DNA of 64,000 nt from Promicromonospora panici (GCF_900608595.1 NZ_UWYY01000024.1:1-64000), one strand, 5' to 3'; shown: positions 34,477-45,082, counted from the stretch's first letter. Translations and numbers: made by a program. The notes: a model not told the origin generated them from the sequence alone.

Positions 34477-35825
34477 CTACTGCGACGCCGCCGACCGCCA
34501 GGCCCGGGACACCGTCGCCTGGCCCAGCACCCGCGTGCCGCGGTACACCACGAGCGACTGGCCCGCCGCGACACCGCGCAGGGGCGTCCCGGTCAGCTCG
34601 ATCTCCATCGCGGAAGCCGACGGGTTCACCCCGTCCGCGTCCGACGACGCCGATCGCGCATCTTCCGGTACGCCGTCACCATACGCGTCGTCGAGGTGGG
34701 CAACTGACCGAACCCGCGCCGGGACGGGCACACCGTGCGCGCGGACCTGCACCTCGGCGTCGAACCAGCCGTCCGGGTCGGGGACGACGTCGGCTGGGGT
34801 CTCGACAGGCTCGACCAACGGACGCGGCGCGGCGGGCGAGGCGGGTGTCTCGACACGCTCGGCCAACGGAAGCGGCTCGACCAACGAAGGCGGCCCGACC
34901 TGCGGGGCAGGCGCGGCCGGGAGCACGCCGTCGAACCACAGGGCCTTCTCCCCCGCGATCCGGTCCACGCTCAGCAGCTCGGCGGGCCCTACCACCACTG
35001 TGTTCGTCGCGGGCTGCACGTCGACCACGTACCGCGCCTTGCCGTCGGCCGCGGGACGCCCGAGCGCGAGCCCGCGCCGCTGGCCCACCGTGAACGCGTA
35101 GGCGCCGTCGTGCTCGCCGACCACCTCGCCGTCGACGTCGACCACGGAGCCCGGGCGCGAGCCCAGACGGGACTGCAGGAAGCCACGGGTGTCGCCGTCC
35201 GCGACGAAGCAGATGTCGTAGGAGTCCGGCTTCGCGGAGACCGACAGACCGCGCTTCGCGGCCTCGGCGCGTACCTCGTCCTTGGAGGCGAAGCCGCCCA
35301 GGGGGAACATCGCGCGCGCCAGCCGCTCGGGGCCGGCGACGGCCAGCACGTACGACTGGTCCTTGGCGTCGTTGGGCGAGCGGTGCAGCTCGCGTACTGT
35401 GCGCCGGCCGCCGTCGGGCAGCGTCACCTCGCGGGTCTCGATCCGCGCGTAGTGGCCGGTGGCGACGGCGTCGAACCCGAGGGCGGTCGCCTTGTCCAGC
35501 AGGGCCTCGAACTTGATGTGCTCGTTGCAGCGCACGCAGGGGTTGGGGGTGCGGCCGGCCTCGTACTCCGACAGGAAGTCGGCCACGACGGTGTCCTCGA
35601 ACCGCTCGGACAAGTCCCACACGTAGTACGGGATGCCGAGCACGTCGGCCGCCCGGCGGGCGTCGCCGGCGTCCTCGATGGAGCAGCAGCCGCGCGAACC
35701 GGTGCGGAACTGGTCCCGGTTCCGGGACAGCGCCATGTGCACGCCCACGACGTCGTGCCCCGCCTCGACGGCGAGCGCCGCTGCGACGGCGGAGTCCACG
35801 CCGCCCGACATGGCCGCGAGCACCC

Positions 35826-35829
<4 letters not shown>
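34477..35829 (-). CDS. mnmA: tRNA-specific 2-thiouridylase MnmA with an in-frame repeat insertion
   Basis: It thiolates uridine 34 of Lys, Glu and Gln tRNAs, taking sulfur from the cysteine desulfurase encoded just upstream. The 450-residue protein has the ATP-pyrophosphatase loop 'AMSGGVDSAVAAAL', catalytic Cys in 'TPNPCVRCNEHIKF' and the second Cys in 'DSYDICFVADGD'. It is about 90 residues longer than usual. A large share of the excess is a low-complexity insertion at residues about 310-350 that includes 'LVEPLPLAERVETP' and 'PLVEPVETPA', coded by a short repeated DNA element (34799-34892). It lies in the loop leading into the C-terminal beta-barrel, away from the catalytic residues. ATG 35829 overlaps the desulfurase stop by four bases (ATGA). 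Confidence 0.93.
34799..34892. repeat. Short repeat element inserted in mnmA
   Basis: Three related segments lie in tandem inside the gene: GTCTCGACAGGCTCGACCAA (34800-34819), GTCTCGACACGCTCGGCCAA (34847-34866) and GGCTCGACCAACG (34874-34886). They keep the reading frame and encode Leu-Val-Glu-Pro-type peptides. The same kind of sequence is, from memory, scattered through other actinobacterial genomes. Confidence 0.75.
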
Positions 35830-37112
<1,283 letters not shown>

Positions 37113-37164
37113 CAAGTCTACGAACGCCTGGAAGGCCCGATCGCATCCCGAGGTGTGACGCTGT

Positions 37165-37238
37165 GCCGAGGTAGGACCAGGGCGAGGTAGGACCAGGGCC
37201 CGTGCCAGGCCCTACCTCGCCACAGTCCTACCTCGCCG
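37165..37238. terminator. Degenerate repeat hairpin (16-base unit family, locus C)
   Basis: The left arm has two units (CGAGGTAGGACCAGGG type) and the right arm two units, one of them shortened by about five bases and carrying the variant ACAG. The stem is therefore interrupted, unlike those at loci A, B and E. It sits at the end of the PhoX-type gene and before the promoter of the cysteine desulfurase gene, both on the minus strand. Confidence 0.75.
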
Positions 37239-37249
37239 GGACCAGGTGG

Positions 37250-39415
37250 TCAGCGCTTGCGGTAGACCTGGACGACCGTCGGGCGCGGGCCGCGGAAGTC
37301 GCCGGCCTCCACGGGGGCGCCCTCGGCGACGTAGTCCGGGAAGTAGGACTGCGGCGCGGCGTACGTGCCGTCCTCGCCCGGGTGCTGCACGTTCACGTAG
37401 ACCATGCCGTCGCGGGAGTCGATGAGCGGCCCGCAGGTCTCGGCGCCGGCCGGCACCGAGAGGAACTGCTGCACGTGCCCGCGCTCCCGGCCGGTGACGG
37501 GAACCTTGAACAGCCCGTCGCACTTGGCGATGGCGCTGGAGCTCGGCTGGCCGTCGGTCGAGATCCAGAGGTTGCCCTCGGCGTCGAACGCGAGGTTGTC
37601 CGGGCAGGAGATCGGCGAGACGCGCTCCTTCGGGTAGCCCGAGAAGTACGTGCCCTCGACGGCGGGGTCGCCCGCGACGAGCAGCAGGTTCCACGTGAAG
37701 CGCGTGGAGGTCTGGTCGCCCGACGGGATGATCTCGACGACGTGGCCGTCCCGGTTGCCGTTGGTGGTGGCGCCGTTCACGACCTTGCGGTTGCGCGGGT
37801 TGGCCTCGGTGGGGCCCTCGACGGTGTTGGTCGGGGTACGGCCCGAGTTGTTGGTGCACGCCACGTAGATGCGGCCCGTGACCGGGCTGATCTCGACGTC
37901 CTCCGGGCGGTCCATCTTGGTGGCGCCGACCTTGTCCCCGGCGAGGCGGGTGTAGATCAGCACCTCCTCGACGGACATGCCGGGCACCTTGCTGACACCG
38001 CCGACGACGAGGGGCAGCCACTCGCCCGTGCCGTCGAAGGCGCCGTCGGACGGGACCGCGCCCGAGCCGTCGATCTCGGCGGCCGGGGAGTCGCCCGTGA
38101 ACTTGGCGACGTACAGGTCGCCATCCGAGAGCAGCGTCTTGTTGTGCCGACGGGCCCAGCGCGAGTCACCCTTGGCCACCCGGTCCTTGGACACGAACTT
38201 GTAGACGTAGTCGAACGCCTGGTCGTCGCCCATGTACGCGACGGCGTGGCCGCGGCGGGACAGGGTGACGTTGGCGCCCTCGTGCTTGAACCGGCCCATG
38301 GCGGTGTGCTTCACGGGCGGCGCGGACGGGTCGTGCGGGTCGAGCTCGACGATCCAGCCGAAGCGGTTGGCCTCGTTCTCGTAGCCCTCGGACTGGGCGA
38401 AGCGCGGCTCGTCGGCCTCCCAGCCGTAGCTCGTGGAGCTGCCGATCCCGTACCGGGCGTCGGCGGTCGGGTTGGCCCCGGCGGCCACGAAGTAGCCGTT
38501 GAAGTTCTCCTCGCCCGACAGGACGGTGCCCCACGGTGTGGTGCCGCCGGCGCAGTTGTTCATGGTGCCGAGCACGCGGGTACCGGTCGGGTCCGCGGCC
38601 GTCTTCATCAGGTCGGTGCCGGCCGCCGGCCCGTCGATCACGAACTCCGTGTCGAGGTGGATGCGGCGGTTGACCGGGCTGATCCGCTGGTACGACCAGG
38701 GCTTGCCGGGGGCCCGACGCCGGACCTCGACGACCGCCATGCCGTGCGCGGCGCGCTCGATGGCGCGGGCGTAGGCGTTTTTCTTGTCGGTGACGTTGCC
38801 GGCGGCGTCCGTCTCCCAGTACTTGGCCGACGGCGGGAACATGACCGCCGCGTTGGTGTACTCGAGGTTCGACACCAGGAGGCCGCGGGTGCCGCGGTGC
38901 TCGTCGCCGACGTCGAACGGCAGGATGTCGAGGTAGTCGCAGTTGTAGCCGAACTGCTTGGCCTGCTGCTCCGGCGACTGGTTGTTCGGGTCGAACGTGC
39001 GGGCACCCGGCAGGATCGGGTCGCCCCAGCGGATGATCGGGTCCCAGGTGTATCCCTCGGGCACCACCAGCGCGTCGACGTCGACGGGCTGCGGGTCGAT
39101 CGCACCGAAGGCCAGGCCGCTGCCGCCGTGGCCGGGGAAGCGTCCCTCGGGCAGGGGCGCGGCGGCGGCCGACGGCGCGTCCATACCCTGCGCACCGATC
39201 ACCACGGCGCCGGCGGCGACCGCCAGCGTGCCGAGCATGGCGCGGCGCGACAGCACCGAGCTCACGACGTCCTTGAAGTACTCGTTGGCGCTCTCGTTGG
39301 GAGCGGGGTGAAGGCACGCGTCGTTGCACTTGAGACGGCACGTGACGGGGCTGCGCTTGCCACGCGCGTGCGTGTGCACCGTCAGCAGCGTGCGGTGTTC
39401 AGGGGCGATCGTCAT
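37250..39415 (-). CDS. PhoX-type (DUF839) alkaline phosphatase, Tat-exported
   Basis: The 721-residue protein is a PhoX-family beta-propeller phosphatase, a Ca/Fe enzyme that frees phosphate from organic esters outside the cell. The N-terminus has a twin-arginine motif 'SRRAMLGTLAVAAGAVVIG' placed about 55 residues in, after a charged leader, as is usual for PhoX. Metal-binding-type segments include 'LLVSNLEYTNAAVMFP', 'GTMNNCAGGTTPWGTVLSGEE' (shown as 'MNNCAGGTTPWGTVLSGEE'), 'MDRPEDVEISPVTG' and 'CPDNLAFDAEGNLW'. ATG 39415 is preceded by GGAG. A GTTCATCTGG sequence on the minus strand (39501-39510) is a possible single PHO-box half, so phosphate control is plausible but unproved. The frame continuing to 39763 is not coding. 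Confidence 0.9.
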   Translation of the reverse strand: MTIAPEHRTLLTVHTHARGKRSPVTCRLKCNDACLHPAPNESANEYFKDVVSSVLSRRAMLGTLAVAAGAVVIGAQGMDAPSAAAAPLPEGRFPGHGGSGLAFGAIDPQPVDVDALVVPEGYTWDPIIRWGDPILPGARTFDPNNQSPEQQAKQFGYNCDYLDILPFDVGDEHRGTRGLLVSNLEYTNAAVMFPPSAKYWETDAAGNVTDKKNAYARAIERAAHGMAVVEVRRRAPGKPWSYQRISPVNRRIHLDTEFVIDGPAAGTDLMKTAADPTGTRVLGTMNNCAGGTTPWGTVLSGEENFNGYFVAAGANPTADARYGIGSSTSYGWEADEPRFAQSEGYENEANRFGWIVELDPHDPSAPPVKHTAMGRFKHEGANVTLSRRGHAVAYMGDDQAFDYVYKFVSKDRVAKGDSRWARRHNKTLLSDGDLYVAKFTGDSPAAEIDGSGAVPSDGAFDGTGEWLPLVVGGVSKVPGMSVEEVLIYTRLAGDKVGATKMDRPEDVEISPVTGRIYVACTNNSGRTPTNTVEGPTEANPRNRKVVNGATTNGNRDGHVVEIIPSGDQTSTRFTWNLLLVAGDPAVEGTYFSGYPKERVSPISCPDNLAFDAEGNLWISTDGQPSSSAIAKCDGLFKVPVTGRERGHVQQFLSVPAGAETCGPLIDSRDGMVYVNVQHPGEDGTYAAPQSYFPDYVAEGAPVEAGDFRGPRPTVVQVYRKR

Positions 39416-39536
39416 CGGAGGTTCTCCGGTCGGTGCTGGGGGGTAGGTCGACGTCAACCTAGGAGCAGGCGGTGTCTCGCCCACGAAAGGTCCGGTACGT
39501 CCAGATGAACGGGACGTGTCCAGCAGGTGGGTTCGC

Positions 39537-40724
39537 TCAACCGAGGATCGCGCGGCTCGTGACGTCGCGCCACCCCTCAGCGCGCAGGAGCTGCTCGGCG
39601 CCCCGCGACCGCAGCCCTCGCTCGCACAACACGACCACCGGCTCGTCGAGCGGGTGGTCCAGCAGCTCCGGCGGGAGGTTCCCGGCCGCCAGGTCCTCCA
39701 GCCGTGCGAACACCGCCCCGGGCACGGCGCCCGGCCGCAGCCCGACGTCGAGCAGGAGCACACCCGGGCGCGCGGGCTCGTCCGGCGTCGGCCCGGGCTC
39801 GTCCGACGCCGGAGCCGGCGGCGCCTCGGTCCCGGCTGCGGGCTCCGGGGCAGCCGGGGCCGGCGCGAGCGCCGCTCCCTCCACGACTTCCACGGCCCGC
39901 ACGGCCTCGGCAGTCAGGTCGGCGGCAGGGTCCGACGGCGCCGGCGCCAGCTCGATCGTGTCCCACGCGGAGGTCCGCGCGTCGTAGACCAGCAGCCGCC
40001 CCAGCGCCGGGTCGCCCGTCCCGGTGAGGACCTTGACGGCCTCGACCGCCATCGTCGAGCCCACGACGCCGCACGCCGGGCTGAGCACGCCGACCGTCGC
40101 GCAGGACTCGCCCTCGGGCGGCTGCGGGCCGAACACGTCCGGGTAGGTGATCGCGCGCCCGTGCGGCGCGGCTGACCAGAAGACGCTCACCTGGCCGTCC
40201 CAGCCGAGCACCGTGCCCCAGACGACGGGCAGGCCGAGGCTCGCGGCGGCGTCGGAGACGGCGTAGCGCGTCTCGAACGTGTCGGAGCCGTCGACCACCA
40301 GGTGGTAGCCGCCGAGGATCGCGGCGGCGTTGTCGCGGGTCAGCCGCTCGGGGTGCGCGACCACCTCGACCGACGGCGCGAGCCCGCGCAGCACGTCGGC
40401 GGCCGACTCGGTCTTGGCGCGCCCGACGTCCGCCACGGAGTGCAGCACCTGGCGCTGCAGGTTGGAGGCGTCGACGACGTCGTCGTCGATGATGCCGAGC
40501 GTGCCGACGCCCGCGGCGGCGAGGTACTGCAGCGCGGGCGAGCCCAGCCCGCCGGCGCCCACGACCACCACCCGGGAGGCGGCCAGGCGCTCCTGGGCAG
40601 CCAACCCGAACCCGTCGAGCAGGAGATGCCGCGCGGCCCGACGCCGCTCGGCGGGCGCGAGCCTCCCCGCGGGAGCCGAGCCCGCCGAGACGTCAGGCGC
40701 CATCTCCAACGGAAACTGCTTCAT
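39537..40724 (-). CDS. MoeZ/ThiF-like E1 adenylyltransferase with rhodanese domain
   Basis: The 395-residue protein has a ThiF/MoeB domain (about 30-270) with 'VVVVGAGGLGSPALQYLAAAG' for ATP, the Arg-rich 'NLQRQVLHS' and 'VDGSDTFETRYAVSDA', then an alanine/proline-rich linker of about 70 residues and a rhodanese-like domain (about 330-395) with active-site Cys in 'VVVLCERGLRSRG'. Such proteins adenylate and sulfurate the C-terminus of ThiS/MoaD-like carriers. The two C-x-x-C pairs that bind zinc in MoeB are missing here. ATG 40724 is chosen with GGTGGA upstream; GTG 40727 is an alternative. No carrier-protein gene lies next to it. Confidence 0.85.
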   Translation of the reverse strand: MKQFPLEMAPDVSAGSAPAGRLAPAERRRAARHLLLDGFGLAAQERLAASRVVVVGAGGLGSPALQYLAAAGVGTLGIIDDDVVDASNLQRQVLHSVADVGRAKTESAADVLRGLAPSVEVVAHPERLTRDNAAAILGGYHLVVDGSDTFETRYAVSDAAASLGLPVVWGTVLGWDGQVSVFWSAAPHGRAITYPDVFGPQPPEGESCATVGVLSPACGVVGSTMAVEAVKVLTGTGDPALGRLLVYDARTSAWDTIELAPAPSDPAADLTAEAVRAVEVVEGAALAPAPAAPEPAAGTEAPPAPASDEPGPTPDEPARPGVLLLDVGLRPGAVPGAVFARLEDLAAGNLPPELLDHPLDEPVVVLCERGLRSRGAEQLLRAEGWRDVTSRAILG

Positions 40725-40749
40725 CACGTCATTCCACCACGTCGCCCGC

Positions 40750-40818
40750 CCTTGTCGTGAGCGCGACCGTTGCGACTACGTGCCCGGTTCAGGCGCAACG
40801 ATCGCGCCCACAACAAGG
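40750..40818 (-). terminator. Long hairpin after etfA
   Basis: Arms 40750-40774 and 40794-40818 pair over 25 bases with three positions that are G-U wobbles in minus-strand RNA but mismatches in plus-strand RNA. The loop is 19 bases. The strand bias of the wobbles fits a terminator used by the minus-strand etf operon. Confidence 0.8.
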
Positions 40819-40821
40819 TGC

Positions 40822-41799
40822 TCAGGCCTTGCGCTTGCGGATCTCCGCCGCGGCCTGTGGGAGGACGTCGGCGAGCTGCCCCACCACCGCGAAGTCGCAG
40901 ATCTCGAAGATCGGCGCCTCCGGGTCGCTGTTCACCGCCACGATCACCTGGGAGGCCTGCATGCCGCCGCGGTGGTGCGGCGCGCCCGAGATGCCCGCGC
41001 CGATGTAGACGCGCGGCGCCACGGTGACGCCGGTCTGCCCCACGTAGGAGTCCCACCAGCCCTCGAACGCGGCGTCGCGGGACGCGCCGACGGCGGCGCC
41101 GAGCGCGTCGGCCAGCTCCTCCACCGGGCCGAAGTCGCCCTCGGTCCCCCGCCCGCCGGCGACGACTATCGCGGCCTGGTCGAGCGGCGGCCGGCCGCTC
41201 GTGTCGGCCTTCACCTCGCGGGACAGCAGCGTCACCGCGGACGGCGCCACCTCGACGGCGAAGCCCTCGGTGACCGGCTCGACGGCGGCCTCGGCGGGCT
41301 GCGCGACCGCCGAGTTGGCCCGGACTGTCACCACCGCGACGTCGGTGGTCACGGCGCACTCGGTGTCCCACGAGCCGGCGAAGACCCGCTTGCCGGCCAC
41401 GATCCGGCCGTCCTCGTCGCGCAGGGAGGCGGCATCGATGACAAGACCGGCCCCGAGCGCGTGCGCCGCGAGCGCCGCGGCCTCCTTCGCGGCGAACGAC
41501 GTGGGCAGCAGCACCACGTCGGCATCGGTGAGGCGTACCGCGGCGGCCAGGCTCGCGCCGACGACGGCGGGCAGGTGCCGCTCGTCGCCGACCACGGGGG
41601 TGCCGTCGCGGGCGGGCTCGGCCTGGTGCACGGTCTCGACGCCGTACGCCCCGAGCTGCGCGAGCACCTCGACGGTGGGCGCTTCCAGGGCGACGGCCTC
41701 GACCCGGCCGAGGCCGCGCGCGATGGTGAGCAGCTCGAGCACGCTGGTGCGGACCTCGGTGGCGGGGTCGAGCAGAACCAGGACTGTGCGGTTTGTCAT
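40822..41799 (-). CDS. etfA: Electron transfer flavoprotein alpha subunit
   Basis: The 325-residue alpha subunit binds FAD through its C-terminal domain ('YVGQTGVTVAPRVYIGAGI', 'MQASQVIVAVNSDPEAPIFE'). It passes electrons from acyl-CoA and other dehydrogenases to the quinone pool with EtfB. The segment usually reading SGAIQHxxGM is 'SGAPHHRGGM' here. It follows etfB after four bases and ends at the 40750-40818 hairpin. No ETF:quinone oxidoreductase (fixC-like) gene is adjacent. Confidence 0.95.
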   Translation of the reverse strand: MTNRTVLVLLDPATEVRTSVLELLTIARGLGRVEAVALEAPTVEVLAQLGAYGVETVHQAEPARDGTPVVGDERHLPAVVGASLAAAVRLTDADVVLLPTSFAAKEAAALAAHALGAGLVIDAASLRDEDGRIVAGKRVFAGSWDTECAVTTDVAVVTVRANSAVAQPAEAAVEPVTEGFAVEVAPSAVTLLSREVKADTSGRPPLDQAAIVVAGGRGTEGDFGPVEELADALGAAVGASRDAAFEGWWDSYVGQTGVTVAPRVYIGAGISGAPHHRGGMQASQVIVAVNSDPEAPIFEICDFAVVGQLADVLPQAAAEIRKRKA

Positions 41800-41803
41800 C
41801 GTG

Positions 41804-42631
41804 TCAGACCAAGTCGTTGCGGATGAGGAAGTCGGCCAGCGCCACGCCGCCCTCGCCTTTGTCGGTGACGATCTCGGGCTCGGCGCGCTCGGGGCGGGGA
41901 GTCGCCGACAGCGTCTCGGTGCGGGCCCCGGCGGTACCCGCGACGGCGGGGTCGAGGCCGAGGTCGGCCAGGGACCACGCCTCGATCTCCTTGGTGCGGG
42001 CCGCCATGATGAGCTTGAAACCGGGGAAGCGGGGCTGGTTCGCCGCGTCCGTGACGGACAGGACGGCGGGCAGCGGGCCGGACAATCGCTCGGTGACGCC
42101 GTCGATCTCGCGGGTGATGGTGAGCACGCGCTCCGCGTCGTCGCCGGAGCCCAGCTCGACCTTCTTGGCGAGGTTCAGGACGGGCAGCCCGAGCTCGGCG
42201 CCGAGCAGCGTCGGGACCACGGAGCCGAGACCGTCGAGGGCGGCCATGCCGGTCACCACGAGGTCTACCGGGGCCTGTTCGCCGATCCTGCGGACGGCCG
42301 CGGCGAGCACCGCGGCGGTGCCGAAGTAGTCGGAGCCGGCCAGGGCGTCGTCGGACACGCGGATGCCGCGGTCGACGCCGAGCTGGAACGCCTTGCGGAG
42401 TGCGACGTCGCCGTCGGGCCCGGCCATGGTGACCACGATGACTTCGCCGTCGTCCGGCCCGATGCGGCCGGACTCGCGCTCGGCCTCGACGAGCCGCAGC
42501 GCGGCCTCGATGGCGTTCTCGTCCAGCTCGTTGAGGGTGCCCTCGCCGGGGTCGCGCACTACCCGGCGGTCCTGGAACCCACGCTCCGTGGCGATGTCCG
42601 GGACGTACTTGGCGGCGACGACTATGCGCAT
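41804..42631 (-). CDS. etfB: Electron transfer flavoprotein beta subunit
   Basis: This is the 275-residue beta subunit, beginning 'MRIVVAAKYVPDIATERGF', with the conserved 'LNELDENAIEAALRL' and the EtfB signature region 'GMAALDGLGSVVPTLLGAELG' (here cited from 'GMAALDGLGSVVPTLLG'). It forms a heterodimer with EtfA. ATG 42631 begins the etfBA operon, which faces glgX over 74 bases. A 10-bp dyad near 42672-42696 lies between them. Confidence 0.95.
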   Translation of the reverse strand: MRIVVAAKYVPDIATERGFQDRRVVRDPGEGTLNELDENAIEAALRLVEAERESGRIGPDDGEVIVVTMAGPDGDVALRKAFQLGVDRGIRVSDDALAGSDYFGTAAVLAAAVRRIGEQAPVDLVVTGMAALDGLGSVVPTLLGAELGLPVLNLAKKVELGSGDDAERVLTITREIDGVTERLSGPLPAVLSVTDAANQPRFPGFKLIMAARTKEIEAWSLADLGLDPAVAGTAGARTETLSATPRPERAEPEIVTDKGEGGVALADFLIRNDLV

Positions 42632-42671
42632 GAAGTCAACGGTACGACGTCGGGTGGCGTGGGACGGATCT

Positions 42672-42696
42672 CGTTCGCAGAGCCGTCTCTGCAACG
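42672..42696. promoter_or_regulatory. Dyad between divergent etfB and glgX
   Basis: CGTT-c-GCAGAG, CCGT, CTCTGC-AACG makes a 10-bp inverted repeat with one bulged base. It lies 41 bases upstream of etfB and 10 bases upstream of glgX, a position suited to an operator acting on both. No regulator is identified. Confidence 0.45.
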
Positions 42697-42705
42697 ATTG
42701 GGCCC

Positions 42706-45018
42706 ATGGTGCAGTCTCCACGAGCAGAACCGCAGCGAGCGCCGGGCGACCCGGTGCCGCGTCCGGTCGTCCGGCCGCTCATCCGGCCCTCGGCACGCCG
42801 CAGCCACGTCCCACCGTTGGGTGTGTACGTCACGCCCGGCGGCGGGATCGACGCCGCGGTCCTCGCCACCCACGCGACGGCGGTGGACCTGTGCCTCATC
42901 GACGTCACGGACCCGTCCCTGGACGAGCACGACCCGCACCGGTACACCGAGCGCCGGGTCGAGATGGTGGGCCCGGTGTACGGCGTCTGGCACACGCACG
43001 TCCCGGACGTCGCTCCGGGCCAGCGCTACGGGTTCCGCGTGTACGGGCCGTGGGACCCGCGCGCCGGCATGCGCCACAACCCGGCCAAGCTGCTGGTCGA
43101 CCCGTACGCCCGCGGGTTCGCCGGCCGGCTGCACTACGGCCCGGAGGTGGTCGGCTCGGTGTCCGCGGAGCGGGAGCCGGGCTGGTGGCTCGGTGACCCC
43201 TACGGCGCGCCGGACGGGCGTGACTCGCTGGCGCACGTTCCGCACTCCGTCGTCGTCGCGCCGCTGCCGCCGCCCGCTCCCCTGTCCCGGCCGCGCGTGC
43301 CGTGGGCCGACACCGTGGTCTACGAGGCCCACGTACGCGGCCTGACGATGCTCCGCGAGGACATCCCTGCCGAGCTGCGCGGCACGTACGCGGGGGCCGC
43401 CCACCCGGCGATCGTCGAGCACCTGAAGAGCCTGGGCGTGACCACGCTCGAGCTGCTCCCGATCCACAAGAGCGTCGCCGAGCCGCGGCTGGCCGCTCAC
43501 GGCCTGCCGAACTACTGGGGCTACAACACGCTGGGGTTCTTCGCCCCGAACGCCGCGTACGCGACCCGGTCCGCCCAGGAGCGGGGCGCGGAGGCGGTGC
43601 TCGACGAAGTGCGCGGCATGGTGCACCTGCTGCACGAGGCGGGTATCGAGGTGCTGCTGGACGTCGTCTACAACCACACCTGCGAAGGCGGCGACGACGG
43701 GCTGCACCTGGCCTGGCGCGGCCTCGACAACCCGGTCTACTACCTGCACGACGGCGCGTCTCCCGCCGCCCTCGCGGATGTCACCGGCACCGGCAACTCG
43801 CTCGACTTCCGGCGTCCCCGTGTGATCCAGATGGCCCTGGACTCGCTGCGGTACTGGGCCGAGACCGTGGGCGTGGACGGGTACCGCTTCGACCTCGCGG
43901 TGACCCTGGGCCGCGGCACGGTGGGCTTCGACCCGGACCACCCGTTCCTCGTGGCCCTGCAGACCGACCCGATGCTGTCCGGCCTCAAGCTCGTGGCGGA
44001 GCCCTGGGACGTGGGGCCGGGCGGCTGGCAGACCGGCTCGTTCCCGCCCCCCATGGCGGAGTGGAACGACAGGTTCCGCGACGCCGCGCGCGGCTTCTGG
44101 CTGGACGCGCCCAAGCGGGGTGCGCGCGGGCAGGAGATGCTCGGTCTGCGCGACCTGGCCACGCGGTTGGCGGGAAGCGCCGACCTGTTCGGCCCGGGCG
44201 ACCCGCCGCTGGTGCGCGGTCCGGTGGCGTCGGTGAACTACGTGACGGCGCACGACGGCTTCACCCTCGCCGACCTGGTGGCCTACAACTACAAGCACAA
44301 CGAGGCCAATCACGAGGACAACCGGGACGGGTCCGACAACAACCTGTCGTGGAACCACGGGATCGAGGGCCACACCCCGTCGGGCGACGACGCCACGACG
44401 GAGCCGTGGCAGGCGATCGTGCCGCCCCGCCGCAGGTCGCAGCGCAACCTGCTGGGCACGCTGCTGCTCGCGGCCGGCACGCCCATGCTCACCGCGGGCG
44501 ACGAGTTCGGCCGGAGCCAGGGCGGCAACAACAACGCGTACGTCCAGGACAACGAGGTCTCCTGGCTGCGCTGGGCGATGGACGACGCCGCAACGGACCT
44601 CCTGGAGACCACCCGGTACCTGCTGCGCCTGCGCCGGGAGCACCCGGCGCTGCGCGCCGACTCGTTCTACCTGGGCTCGCCCAGGCCGCGGGAGTCCGAC
44701 CCGGACCTGCTCTGGTTCGACCGGACCGGCGCTCCGATGGAGCACGCCACCTGGAACGAGCCCGGCCGGCGCGTGCTGCAGATGCTGCGGCCGGGGCCCG
44801 CTCCGGGGGACGCGGACGTGCTGCTGGTGATCAACGGCGGCCTGTGCGATGCCGAGGTGACGCTTCCGTCGTGCGCCCGCCCGGGCAACGCGCCGTGGGA
44901 GCTGGTCTGGGACTCCTCCTGGGACTTTCCGGTCGTGCCCGAGGACGAGGCGGGGCCCCGGGCCTCGGTGACCCTGGACGCGCTCAGCCTGCAGGTGCTG
45001 CTGTCGCCCGGCGAATGA
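42706..45018 (+). CDS. glgX: Glycogen debranching enzyme GlgX
   Basis: The 770-residue GH13 enzyme cleaves alpha-1,6 branches of limit dextrins during glycogen breakdown. It has an N-terminal CBM48 domain (about 35-150; 'GQRYGFRVYGPWDPRAGMRH') and a catalytic barrel with 'DVVYNHTCEGG', nucleophile Asp in 'GVDGYRFDLAVTLGR', acid/base Glu in 'KLVAEPWDVGPGGWQ' and the transition-state Asp in 'YVTAHDGFTLADLV'. 'DEFGRSQGGNNNAY' is typical of GlgX and isoamylases. There is a short Pro/Arg-rich N-terminal extension. No Shine-Dalgarno sequence precedes ATG 42706. The next gene is 64 bases downstream on the same strand. Confidence 0.95.
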   Translation: MVQSPRAEPQRAPGDPVPRPVVRPLIRPSARRSHVPPLGVYVTPGGGIDAAVLATHATAVDLCLIDVTDPSLDEHDPHRYTERRVEMVGPVYGVWHTHVPDVAPGQRYGFRVYGPWDPRAGMRHNPAKLLVDPYARGFAGRLHYGPEVVGSVSAEREPGWWLGDPYGAPDGRDSLAHVPHSVVVAPLPPPAPLSRPRVPWADTVVYEAHVRGLTMLREDIPAELRGTYAGAAHPAIVEHLKSLGVTTLELLPIHKSVAEPRLAAHGLPNYWGYNTLGFFAPNAAYATRSAQERGAEAVLDEVRGMVHLLHEAGIEVLLDVVYNHTCEGGDDGLHLAWRGLDNPVYYLHDGASPAALADVTGTGNSLDFRRPRVIQMALDSLRYWAETVGVDGYRFDLAVTLGRGTVGFDPDHPFLVALQTDPMLSGLKLVAEPWDVGPGGWQTGSFPPPMAEWNDRFRDAARGFWLDAPKRGARGQEMLGLRDLATRLAGSADLFGPGDPPLVRGPVASVNYVTAHDGFTLADLVAYNYKHNEANHEDNRDGSDNNLSWNHGIEGHTPSGDDATTEPWQAIVPPRRRSQRNLLGTLLLAAGTPMLTAGDEFGRSQGGNNNAYVQDNEVSWLRWAMDDAATDLLETTRYLLRLRREHPALRADSFYLGSPRPRESDPDLLWFDRTGAPMEHATWNEPGRRVLQMLRPGPAPGDADVLLVINGGLCDAEVTLPSCARPGNAPWELVWDSSWDFPVVPEDEAGPRASVTLDALSLQVLLSPGE

Positions 45019-45082
45019 CTTCACCCCGAATCCGTCCCGCCGAATTGCGGCGCGCGAGGTATGTCCTGGTTACAGTGCGCAC

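Noticed and set aside
39501..39510. A PHO box before the PhoX-type gene
   Set aside because: Only one half-site (GTTCATCTGG) is convincing; two or more 11-base repeats would be expected, so it is mentioned only as a possibility in the gene entry.
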